Part shown: piece after piece, positions 8,961 to 17,133 of the stretch
Position numbering within the stretch: the first letter of the stretch is position 1
Layout of the letters: each line of letters opens with the position of its first letter
From: Candidatus Levybacteria bacterium RIFCSPHIGHO2_01_FULL_38_26
GTDB lineage: Bacteria; Patescibacteriota; Microgenomatia; Levybacterales; UBA12049
Length of the DNA: 48,008 bases
Direction: 5' to 3'
Assembly: GCA_001782075.1 (NCBI GenBank)
Contig: MFNO01000021.1
Coordinates: forward strand, 1-48,008
The notes under the pieces: model-generated
Seen by the model: the letters and a program-made list of their open reading frames with translations, nothing else
What the model was told of the DNA's origin: nothing
Databases searched by the model: none
Program-made: the position numbers and the translations under genes

Positions 8961-9518
8961 CTAGAACCCTTTGCTAAAAACGTGGCCTTTTCCTTCAAAT
9001 GTATGCATTGGCACTCCATTGCGGGTAAGCTTCTCCTCATCTCCCCAGCCATGATCTTTTCTCTCTCCCTTTCCTTCATAAACCCATATATTACCGCTTG
9101 GATCTTTGTGTTCAAATCTTACATTCTTTCCGAAACGAACTTCGTTGGCATGCTCTGCTAAAAATAGAATAAGAGCATTGTTAACAATTTTATCTCCAAC
9201 ATCAATGCCTTCCTTAGTCGGTCCCCCTCCATACAAATAAAGAGTATTAGCCCTGCCGCTGGCAATATCCTTATTTACCTCATAACCAGCGAAATGAGCT
9301 GATTTTCTATCCTCACTGACTTGAAAATTATCCTCATACAAAAAAGTTGCTCCTTCATTATTTTTATCTGGGTATCTATATCCTTCAAATCCCATAACGT
9401 TTAATCCGGAAATTGGTTTTTTTCCCGAAGCAAACGTATTAACCCTAGCTTTAACGAAGTGATCAAACACCTCGCGGGGCATTATTTGTGGTTCTTGAAT
9501 CTCGCTTACCTGTTCCAT
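8961..9518 (-). CDS. DUF5680-like protein of unknown function
   Basis: 185 aa, soluble, with FEGYRYPDKNNEGATFLYEDNF...HFAGYEVNKDIASGRANTLYLYGGG. Family assignment is tentative. Confidence 0.5.
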   Translation of the reverse strand: MEQVSEIQEPQIMPREVFDHFVKARVNTFASGKKPISGLNVMGFEGYRYPDKNNEGATFLYEDNFQVSEDRKSAHFAGYEVNKDIASGRANTLYLYGGGPTKEGIDVGDKIVNNALILFLAEHANEVRFGKNVRFEHKDPSGNIWVYEGKGERKDHGWGDEEKLTRNGVPMHTFEGKGHVFSKGF

Positions 9519-9546
9519 ACACGGTGATTATATCAAAACTTTTTCA

Positions 9547-11940
9547 TTATTGAAATTTGGGCTTTTTATATAACCGTAAAAGCAATGAATTCAAAACAAC
9601 AGATACAGACGAAAATGCCATGGCAAAGCCGGCAATCTCAGGCCGCAGAGCAGATTGGGACAAATTTATCCAAACAGAAGAAACCCCATGCCCTACAGCC
9701 GGAATAAATTCAAAAATACCTGCCAAAGAAACAACCCAGTCAGCCGGAACACCTCCGTGTCTGGTAAACACAAGATGCAGACCTGCCGCTACCGGAATTG
9801 CGACTGTATTGTAGACAAATGCCCAGAAAAAGTTTTGCCAAATCTTATAAATCGTTTTTTTAGAAAGATCAATTGCCGTGACAACGTCCCGAAGATCATC
9901 CCTAACAAGAATAATTTCTCCTGTCTCTATCGCAACATCTGTTCCGGAGCCAACAGCGATACCAAGATCAGATTTTGCCAAAGCAGGAGAATCATTTATG
10001 CCGTCTCCGACAAACGCCACAACTTTTCCTTCCTTCTTGATAGACTCTATCAACTCCTCTTTTTTCTCCGGCAATACATTGGCATAAACCTTGTCTATAC
10101 CCAGCTGCTTCCCGATTGCCAAAGCAGTCTGCTCGTTATCGCCTGTAATCATAATTATTTCTTTTCCTCTTTTTTTTAGAGCCTGGATAGCTGCTACAGA
10201 ATATTCTTTAAGCGTATCCGCAAGAGCGATGCACCCAACAACTTTTTTATCATAAGCGACGTAAACAACAGTCTTTGCTTCATTCCTCAGCCTCCCTACT
10301 TCACTTGCCGCCTCGTCAACCTTAATACCTTCTTTTTCCATAAACAATTGGTTTCCGATCATAACTACTTTTCCTTTATATTCTGACGAAACCCCCATCC
10401 CTGATATAGTTTTGAAATTTTTTGGCTCGATAACCTCCAGATTTTCCGCTTTTGCCTTTTTGACAACAGCTTGTGCCAACGGATGCTCGGATCCCCTCTC
10501 TGCCGAAGCCGCAAGTTTGAGAAGTTCTTTCTTATCAAATCCTCCAAACGTAACAATATCTGTAACTGCCGGTTCGCCTTTTGTCAATGTCCCTGTTTTA
10601 TCAAAAGCAACCGCTGTAATTTTGTGAGCTTTTTCAAGAGCTTCTCCGCCTTTTATCAAAATCCCGCCCTCAGCCGCCTTGGCTGTCCCAACCATTGTGG
10701 CAATCGGAGTAGCCAAGCCCAAAGCGCAAGGACAGGAAATAATAAGGGTCGCCACCATAAATAGAAGAGACGAAGTAAAATCATTGCCTTTTATAAAAAG
10801 CCAGTAATTAAAAGAAATAAGCGCTAGGATTATTACAGTTGGGACAAAACGCTCAGAAATCCAATCAGCCACACGCTGAAGAGGAGCTCTTGTTGCCTGA
10901 GCTTCTCTGACCATCCGAACAATCTGATGAAGAAGAGTTTCGTTTCCCACTTTTGTTGCCCTGCAATGAAGTAATCCGTAAGAATTTACAGTACCTCCTA
11001 TCACCTCGTCATTTACTTTTTTGTTCACAGGCATTGATTCTCCCGTAACAATCTTCTCATCAATCGCCGACTCTCCGCTTACAATAACTCCGTCTGATGG
11101 AATCTTTGTCCCTGGCTTTACCACAAAAACATCATCTTTTTTAAGATCGCTTGCCAAAATTTCCCGCTCCTGGCCATTTTTATCAAGCAGTATTGCCTTT
11201 TGCGGAGCAAGCTGGAGAAGCTTGCTTACAGCCTCTGAAACTTTTCCACGGGATAAGGCTTCCAAATACCGACCCATGATAAGAAAAGACATAAGAGCCG
11301 CGGATGACTCCCAAAACGGATGGTCAAGCCCGATCCAAATTGTCTGAAGATTTCCATACGTTGTTGAGAAAAGAAAACCAATTAGGCTATAGAAAAACGC
11401 TGCGCTTGTACCCAAAACCACAAGCGTATCCATAGACGTTGAGCCTACTTTAAAAGCAGTCCACGCGCTTCTGTAGAATATCCATCCTACCCAAAACTGA
11501 ACGGGAATAGTCATGACAAGATATATCCAGTTAAGATCGACAAACATTGTCCCCACCATAATCGCATGCACATGCTTGAGATTGAGCATGTGCACCGCCA
11601 TGTAATAAATAATAATAGGGCTTGAAAGAATAAAACTTATGATGGTACGATTTCTCAAATCTCTAACATGCGATTCTCGCTCCCTTTTGAATTCATCCTC
11701 TGTTTTTGATTCTTCTTCAAAGAATGAGTATCCCAGAGATTTGCCCAAGCTTTTAATTTTGTCCTCAGGAATTATGCCGGGATCAAACGCGATCGAGAGT
11801 TTCTCGGCACCAAAACTGGCATTGACAGACGCTACTCCTTTTTGCTTACCAAGAACTGTATTTATCAAAACCGCACAAGAAGCACAGTGCATTCCCTGAA
11901 CTCTGTATAATTTTTGTGTTTGTTGAATTTTTGTATCCAT
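9547..11940 (-). CDS. copA: P1B-type copper-translocating ATPase
   Basis: N-terminal HMA GMHCASC; TGES; CPCALGLATP; DKTGTLT; SEHPLA; MITGDN; VAFVGDGINDSPALA. Confidence 0.95.
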   Translation of the reverse strand: MDTKIQQTQKLYRVQGMHCASCAVLINTVLGKQKGVASVNASFGAEKLSIAFDPGIIPEDKIKSLGKSLGYSFFEEESKTEDEFKRERESHVRDLRNRTIISFILSSPIIIYYMAVHMLNLKHVHAIMVGTMFVDLNWIYLVMTIPVQFWVGWIFYRSAWTAFKVGSTSMDTLVVLGTSAAFFYSLIGFLFSTTYGNLQTIWIGLDHPFWESSAALMSFLIMGRYLEALSRGKVSEAVSKLLQLAPQKAILLDKNGQEREILASDLKKDDVFVVKPGTKIPSDGVIVSGESAIDEKIVTGESMPVNKKVNDEVIGGTVNSYGLLHCRATKVGNETLLHQIVRMVREAQATRAPLQRVADWISERFVPTVIILALISFNYWLFIKGNDFTSSLLFMVATLIISCPCALGLATPIATMVGTAKAAEGGILIKGGEALEKAHKITAVAFDKTGTLTKGEPAVTDIVTFGGFDKKELLKLAASAERGSEHPLAQAVVKKAKAENLEVIEPKNFKTISGMGVSSEYKGKVVMIGNQLFMEKEGIKVDEAASEVGRLRNEAKTVVYVAYDKKVVGCIALADTLKEYSVAAIQALKKRGKEIIMITGDNEQTALAIGKQLGIDKVYANVLPEKKEELIESIKKEGKVVAFVGDGINDSPALAKSDLGIAVGSGTDVAIETGEIILVRDDLRDVVTAIDLSKKTIYKIWQNFFWAFVYNTVAIPVAAGLHLVFTRHGGVPADWVVSLAGIFEFIPAVGHGVSSVWINLSQSALRPEIAGFAMAFSSVSVVLNSLLLRLYKKPKFQ

Positions 11941-11947
11941 AATTTAC

Positions 11948-12889
11948 CTAATTGACTGATTTATTAGCCACATCGCACGCAAAATTTTTGTTTGCAATAA
12001 TACTTGGCGCTCCCGCGCTTTCATCCCCTACGATAAGCGTGCCAATTTGATCGTAATGTCCTTGGCCGCAGGGAACAGAACAGTAAAAATTAAATTTTCC
12101 AGGAATTGAAGGTGTAAATTCTACTGTAGTTGTGCTTTTTGGAAAAAGCCTTTTGTTGACTCCAAAAACATCAATCGCAAAGCCATGGTCATATGCGTCC
12201 TCGTTGAAGATATGCAGTACTACCCTGTCTCCCGGGTTAACTCGAATCGTATCAGGCTCCCATTTCCATTGATCCTGCAATATCTTCATATGTATCTCGA
12301 CTACTTCTCCTGTGGATTCAAAGCCTCCGATGTTTTGCGGTCTGTAATACTGCTGATATACAAATCCTGTTGTCAAAAGGACAACTCCAAACAAAACCAA
12401 ACCCAGGTATTTATTCATGGATGTTTCTTGTTTGGCGAAAAATTTCTCAATGCTTATTGGACCAGACCCCAGTAAGAAAAGCGCGCCGGATGCACCAATC
12501 AGTCCTATATCTCGATACAAGTCAGGATTGAGAGAAACCCCATATTTTGAAAGAAACGAGATGAAGAAAGTTACAACCAGAAAAAAAGACAGAAAAGCAA
12601 AAAGCCTTACCTTGAACCCAAGCACAAAAGATGCGGCGATAACAATCTCTGTCAAACCCAAATAAAAGTTGACGGCCGCAGCATCTGCCAATTCAAAACC
12701 TGTTATCAGCTGAGTTTCCGAAGTAGCTTGTCCCGGATTGGTCAGTTTTTGAATCCCGAAAAATAAAAATACAAAAGCAAGACCTATTCTTAAAAATAGC
12801 GGAGAAAAATGCTGGTATTTTGCGGGCAGTAACTCGAGCATCAAAAAAGCCTCTACTTTAGGCTTATCACAAAAGACAATTTCAGTCAA
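11948..12889 (-). CDS. DoxX-like membrane domain fused to a cupredoxin (CuA-like) domain
   Basis: N-terminal LRIGLAFVFLFFGIQKLTNPG...FYLGLTEIVIAASFVLGFKVRLFAFLSF (DoxX type). C-terminal DQWKWEPDTIRVNPGDRVVLHIFNEDAYDHGFAI...FNFYCSVPCGQGHYDQIGTLIV. Confidence 0.85.
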   Translation of the reverse strand: MTEIVFCDKPKVEAFLMLELLPAKYQHFSPLFLRIGLAFVFLFFGIQKLTNPGQATSETQLITGFELADAAAVNFYLGLTEIVIAASFVLGFKVRLFAFLSFFLVVTFFISFLSKYGVSLNPDLYRDIGLIGASGALFLLGSGPISIEKFFAKQETSMNKYLGLVLFGVVLLTTGFVYQQYYRPQNIGGFESTGEVVEIHMKILQDQWKWEPDTIRVNPGDRVVLHIFNEDAYDHGFAIDVFGVNKRLFPKSTTTVEFTPSIPGKFNFYCSVPCGQGHYDQIGTLIVGDESAGAPSIIANKNFACDVANKSVN

Positions 12890-12900
12890 GGACTTTTAGT

Positions 12901-13467
12901 TTATTTTTTTGCCCGCAGCATCAGAAAACCAAGGAGTAAAAATGAAACGCCTGTTATAATTCCAATCATACTGTAAAGCTGAATTTTATCTCCTGTCGCG
13001 GCCAAACCCAGTACCTCCGGCCCGCCGACTCCTTGCACTTCGCCATTACAGGTATATCTGCTGTTGTATGCCATATAAGGAGCGCTATCAAGACCCCAAA
13101 GAGCGCCGCTTGCGATATAGTGCCATCCTTGATCTCTAAGGGTTTGAATTTCAGAATTATTCAAGCTTGATACTTTCCACCAATTTGTCTGAATTCCTTC
13201 ACCTTTGTCGGTACAAAGACACTGCAAAATTTGGTCGGAGTTACCATTTATATTATAAACGCTGTCTTTCCCTCTATACTCGGCAGTGCTTCCTACCAAA
13301 CCATGAACGCCGTCATCGTACTGAACTCTAAGATTAGTACCAGTGGGATTTGTACACGAAGGAAATTCGGGGACACTCAAAGCATACACATCAGACATAT
13401 TAACCTTTGCGATCAAAAGGATAAGAAGAGAAAAAATTGTAACAAATTTAGCGCTTTTTCTTAACAT
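12901..13467 (-). CDS. Secreted surface protein with signal peptide and C-terminal sortase-like sorting signal
   Basis: N-terminal hydrophobic signal. Cys/Trp-containing ectodomain. C-terminal LAATGDKIQLYSMIGIITGVSFLLLGFLMLRAKK (LPxTG-like motif, TM segment, basic tail). Confidence 0.6.
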   Translation of the reverse strand: MLRKSAKFVTIFSLLILLIAKVNMSDVYALSVPEFPSCTNPTGTNLRVQYDDGVHGLVGSTAEYRGKDSVYNINGNSDQILQCLCTDKGEGIQTNWWKVSSLNNSEIQTLRDQGWHYIASGALWGLDSAPYMAYNSRYTCNGEVQGVGGPEVLGLAATGDKIQLYSMIGIITGVSFLLLGFLMLRAKK

Positions 13468-13495
13468 ATAAATAAGACCTTAAGTAATAGGCTAT

Positions 13496-13524
13496 AGGAT
13501 ATCATATTGGAGGGAAAAAGTCAA
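13496..13524 (-). promoter_or_regulatory. Promoter TTGACT-N17-TATCCT upstream of the 12901..13467 gene
   Basis: Minus strand -35 TTGACT (13524-13519), 17-nt spacer, -10 TATCCT (13501-13496). Confidence 0.5.
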
Positions 13525-13543
13525 GCTTTTTAGTATTACAGGA

Positions 13544-14536
13544 TTATTGTCGTTGTAGGTTTTCTTTGTAGTATTTTTCTAAAACTTCCGCAACCGCTCT
13601 TTTGTTTCCTCTGCTATCCCAAAGCTCTGTTGATGATCCTGTGTTTGTCCAATAATTTAGTCCAACCACTTCTTCCATTTCAAACAAATTCTTAAGCAGG
13701 TTTTCTATCCAGTCTCTTTGTTCTTCTTCACTCATATCTCCGTGAATATCAGGAATAGGCGCGCCAAATTCACCAAGGACTACTTTTCCCCCGCTTTTGT
13801 CTGAGAATGATTTAATGTCGCTGATTAACTTCTCAGGAGTTCCTACATAATGATCTATCGCAACTATTCCGCCCAAGGCTTTTGTTGTCTCTTTGTCCAT
13901 TATAAGACTGGCGACATCGCCGTTCATCGAGTAGTAATTTGAAACAACTTTTTTACCTATTTTTTCAAAAGCGTTCTTTGTCGCATTGTACTCTTCAATC
14001 AAAAACTCCCTATGTCCTTTCGCGTCCCCGTTGTGCCTTGGATCGCCAGGCCCACCGTTTTCGCATTCACTGCAGGATGAAAAAATATCACCATCCACAA
14101 ATAAATCTGCGTTTTCAAGAATAAATTTCTCAGTCAGCTCTATATGCGCTTTTCTGTCCATACGCTCATAACCAAACCATCTTTCCCAGCCGGACCAGTT
14201 ACCGCGAAACCATACTTTCAGCTCATATTTTCTGGCAAAACTTACCCAACGTTTTAGAAATGGAAGAAATTCCGCGTCATACGGCGTACCGATTGCCACG
14301 TGAGTCGCTCCGGTACCAGCAATATTCTTTATCTGCTCCTCAATTACTCTGTCAAAAGACAGATCCCCCAACTTCTCCCGGGCCACGTCTCTTGAATACT
14401 TCATCGTGTCAATAGAAGTCACCTCCCAAGAGTGCTTTTTTTCTTTCTGGCTTATAATTTCCGCCTGTTTGGGAGGAAAAACAAAAAAAGTAACAAACAA
14501 AATTAAAAGTCCTAGTATAAAAAAATATTTGCTCAT
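13544..14536 (-). CDS. Exported or membrane-anchored TIM-barrel glycosidase-like protein
   Basis: N-terminal TM anchor; KVWFRGNWSGWERWFGY, VVSNYYSMNG, GKVVLGEFGAP and VVGLNYWTNTGSS resemble clan-A glycoside hydrolase strand motifs. Confidence 0.55.
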   Translation of the reverse strand: MSKYFFILGLLILFVTFFVFPPKQAEIISQKEKKHSWEVTSIDTMKYSRDVAREKLGDLSFDRVIEEQIKNIAGTGATHVAIGTPYDAEFLPFLKRWVSFARKYELKVWFRGNWSGWERWFGYERMDRKAHIELTEKFILENADLFVDGDIFSSCSECENGGPGDPRHNGDAKGHREFLIEEYNATKNAFEKIGKKVVSNYYSMNGDVASLIMDKETTKALGGIVAIDHYVGTPEKLISDIKSFSDKSGGKVVLGEFGAPIPDIHGDMSEEEQRDWIENLLKNLFEMEEVVGLNYWTNTGSSTELWDSRGNKRAVAEVLEKYYKENLQRQ

Positions 14537-15804
14537 TGTTTGGAAACTAAAAGCAGCAGGTCAAGGTTTCGAGTTTTTGCTAATGGTATTATACAGTTTT
14601 TGCCCTTGATTTTAAAGCTTTTTATAGTCTTTAGTGATTCTGGAGAAATTAATGAAACATTATAAGTAGTATTTTTAAGATCCTTCACCCCAATCTCCCC
14701 AATACCCCCAACTTTTGGTACATAAATAAAAATATGCTTATCTTCTATTTTGGCTGCGAATGGATAATAAAAGTTACCTTCTGTCCAGTGAGGATTTATG
14801 TTTTCAAAACAAGCCGTGAGCTTCCGCCATTCGTATTTTTCCAAAAACTTCTTGGATTGCCCCAGCTGTTCTGCTCCTCTAAACTTCAGAGATTTCTTCC
14901 AATAAGAATCTCCCCAATGCCCCATAAAATTTTCTCCTTTTTTTGACATCTGCCAGATGCCGTGTGCTCCATAACTGTGTCCTTTAGCCCCCGACAACAA
15001 ACAAACCCAAAAAGCATACCTCTGCTCGTATTCGCCAAAATTTCCCAAAATCCCCTCGTACCAGGGCTCCATATTAATAATCGGCATTTTTGAATTGTCG
15101 TTATTAATAATTGAATTGACCATAAAAGCTACAGAATCTTTGGAGTGCCCGGACTGAATAGAATTGATAGACAGCCACTTCCTGCCTCCCAAAAGATCCA
15201 GCGCGGTCGTTCTTCTATGAACATGTGCCGTAATTTGCCTTTTGTAGGGATCGATCTTGTGGATATAATCTCCAACTTCTTTCCATTTTTTGATTCGACT
15301 TCTTAAATTGTCATTCTGATCCTGAGCCCTGCCGAAGGAGAAGAATCTCATGAGATCCTTCACTGCGCCTGTACTGAGCTTGCCGAATGTACTCAGGATG
15401 ACAGGATGAGAATTAGGCATATCTATCTCCCCTGCCAAACACCAAATAACCGGATAGGATGAGTATCTCGCAACAATTTCACGCCACAAACTTTTTATTT
15501 TCTCAACACCCAAAACATCTATATGATGTCCCCAGCCCCCATATATCACAGGCGCGAGACCATTGTCTACCAGATATTTTATTTTTTTGTCAGCTTCTTC
15601 GAAGTATTTTTTATCCAAACTCCAATCCTTTCTAAAAGCAAAACCGCGAACTTCTGTCTCCGGCGGAATACCAATGACTATCTGAACAGCTGAGAATCCC
15701 TGTTTTACCCTTTTCTTCACAAGCAGTTTAAAAACAGAAAAAGGCATTCTTGAAGTTGCCCCAAACCACCAGGTGTCGGCTAGAAAGAAAAATGGAAGTT
15801 TCAT
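14533..15804 (-). CDS. DUF4038/apiosidase-like glycoside hydrolase carrying an in-frame palindromic repeat
   Basis: FFLADTWWFGATSRMPFSVFKLLVKKRVKQGFSAVQIVIG...YPVIWCLAGEIDMP resembles DUF4038 proteins. The inserted repeat encodes about HPVILSTFGKLSTGAVKDLMRFFSFGRAQDQND. Confidence 0.6.
   Translation of the reverse strand: MKLPFFFLADTWWFGATSRMPFSVFKLLVKKRVKQGFSAVQIVIGIPPETEVRGFAFRKDWSLDKKYFEEADKKIKYLVDNGLAPVIYGGWGHHIDVLGVEKIKSLWREIVARYSSYPVIWCLAGEIDMPNSHPVILSTFGKLSTGAVKDLMRFFSFGRAQDQNDNLRSRIKKWKEVGDYIHKIDPYKRQITAHVHRRTTALDLLGGRKWLSINSIQSGHSKDSVAFMVNSIINNDNSKMPIINMEPWYEGILGNFGEYEQRYAFWVCLLSGAKGHSYGAHGIWQMSKKGENFMGHWGDSYWKKSLKFRGAEQLGQSKKFLEKYEWRKLTACFENINPHWTEGNFYYPFAAKIEDKHIFIYVPKVGGIGEIGVKDLKNTTYNVSLISPESLKTIKSFKIKGKNCIIPLAKTRNLDLLLLVSKQ
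15310..15411. repeat. ~100-bp imperfect palindromic repeat element inside the DUF4038 gene
   Basis: gtcattctgatcctgagccctgccgaaggagaagaatctcatgagatccttcactgcgcctgtactgagcttgccgaatgtactcaggatgacaggatga. Outer arms tcattctgatcctgag/ctcaggatgacaggatga; inner perfect palindrome atctcatgagat. Confidence 0.75.
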
Positions 15805-17090
15805 GCACCTCTAAATAAAAATCCAAGAAAAGAAGACCTTTTATGGGATTTAGCAAGACCAGACAAAAGTGTAGCGCCATTCAGAGGAAGAATTACATCG
15901 GAAATTTTAATCGGAGCATCTTTCTTTAGATCACTCTTGACAATAACATCATGCGATAATCCAACAGGAAGAAGATCTTTCGCGTCTTCGATATTATCTA
16001 TCATTCCATAAACACAATCTCCGCCGATTCCATCAAGCTTTTGACCTTTCAAGAGATTCTTCTTGGCAATAGCAATAGTTTTGGCAATAGGACTAATGCT
16101 GTTGTTGATTGTTTCTTCTCCAAATAACGCTACTTTAGCTATAGTCTGAATCACTTCCAAATGACAGAGATGGTAAGGTTCGAACAGAACGTATCTGGGA
16201 CCATCACCCAAACCCAAATATCTTAGGTATTTCTTTTGATTCGGATCTTTGTGCTCTGCAACCAAAAATACCCCGGGAAAAAGCTTTTTCCCAATTACAT
16301 AATCAACAACTCCATTCTGAGGTATTTTATTCCAGTCGAATTTCTCAAGCACTTCTTTGACGTCTGACACCTCTGGACCCACCATTCCTCGCCTAAGAAC
16401 ACCCATGCCGAAATAGTTTCCCACAAGATTCATTTCTATTGATTGCTTTGTTCCATCTGTAAAAGAAGTCGTCTGTCTTACAGCAAGACCCTTGTCCTTG
16501 GCCCATGGAGCCATTTTTTCCTGGGTCGCGTGGACATCAAGATATCTTTTCATGTTTCCGGCCATTCTTACCTTAAACCCCATAAGCCTTGCTTTGGCAA
16601 TAAGATTGGCTATGCTGCCGGGCTGATCCCCTACAACATCCGTTATAATCACGTTTTTTGCATCAGCCAATTCCTTGAGTTTGGTTCCTATTGTTGCTTG
16701 AAGTTCGGGATTCATCGTCACCAGATGCTTGCCGGCTTTTATAGTCTCGACCGCTACTTCTGCGCCATACGAAACAGATCCTGTGGCCTCAAACACAATA
16801 GCATTCTCAAACTTTCTAATAAGACTCAAGTCGTCTGATACACAAACACAGCCTTTGTCGGCATAATTTTTGATTTTTCCTAAGTTGTTTTCAATCGCCA
16901 CGTTAAACCCCTGCTTTTGAAGAAGTTTTGATGTATCATTCACTCTTCGTGAGATTACCAACGGCACACGAATACCCCGAATAGATTTGGTATAAGAAAG
17001 AAAACCAAACCCCATAAACCCCATACCCACCAAAATTACATCAAGAGGCTTCTGTCTTCTTTCAAGCTGTTTCAAGATTGTATCGTACAT
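15801..17090 (-). CDS. Homoserine-dehydrogenase-like NAD(P)-dependent oxidoreductase with C-terminal SAF domain
   Basis: LDVILVGMGFMGFGFLSY Rossmann motif; FEATGSVSYGAEVAVETIKAGKHLVTMNPELQATIG; C-terminal DLLPVGLSHDVIVKSDLKKDAPIKISDVIL as in SAF domains. Confidence 0.75.
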   Translation of the reverse strand: MYDTILKQLERRQKPLDVILVGMGFMGFGFLSYTKSIRGIRVPLVISRRVNDTSKLLQKQGFNVAIENNLGKIKNYADKGCVCVSDDLSLIRKFENAIVFEATGSVSYGAEVAVETIKAGKHLVTMNPELQATIGTKLKELADAKNVIITDVVGDQPGSIANLIAKARLMGFKVRMAGNMKRYLDVHATQEKMAPWAKDKGLAVRQTTSFTDGTKQSIEMNLVGNYFGMGVLRRGMVGPEVSDVKEVLEKFDWNKIPQNGVVDYVIGKKLFPGVFLVAEHKDPNQKKYLRYLGLGDGPRYVLFEPYHLCHLEVIQTIAKVALFGEETINNSISPIAKTIAIAKKNLLKGQKLDGIGGDCVYGMIDNIEDAKDLLPVGLSHDVIVKSDLKKDAPIKISDVILPLNGATLLSGLAKSHKRSSFLGFLFRGA

Positions 17091-17104
17091 AATTATATAT
17101 GTTT

Positions 17105-17133
17105 ATTATACCCTATAGTTTTGAATTTAGCAA
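17105..17133 (-). promoter_or_regulatory. Promoter TTGCTA-N17-TATAAT upstream of the SAF-domain oxidoreductase
   Basis: Minus strand -35 TTGCTA (17133-17128), 17-nt spacer, -10 TATAAT (17110-17105), ATG at 17090. Confidence 0.5.

Noticed and set aside
16443-16838. 131-aa plus-strand ORF
   Set aside because: Antisense to the SAF-domain oxidoreductase; no recognised motif, consistent with a shadow ORF.
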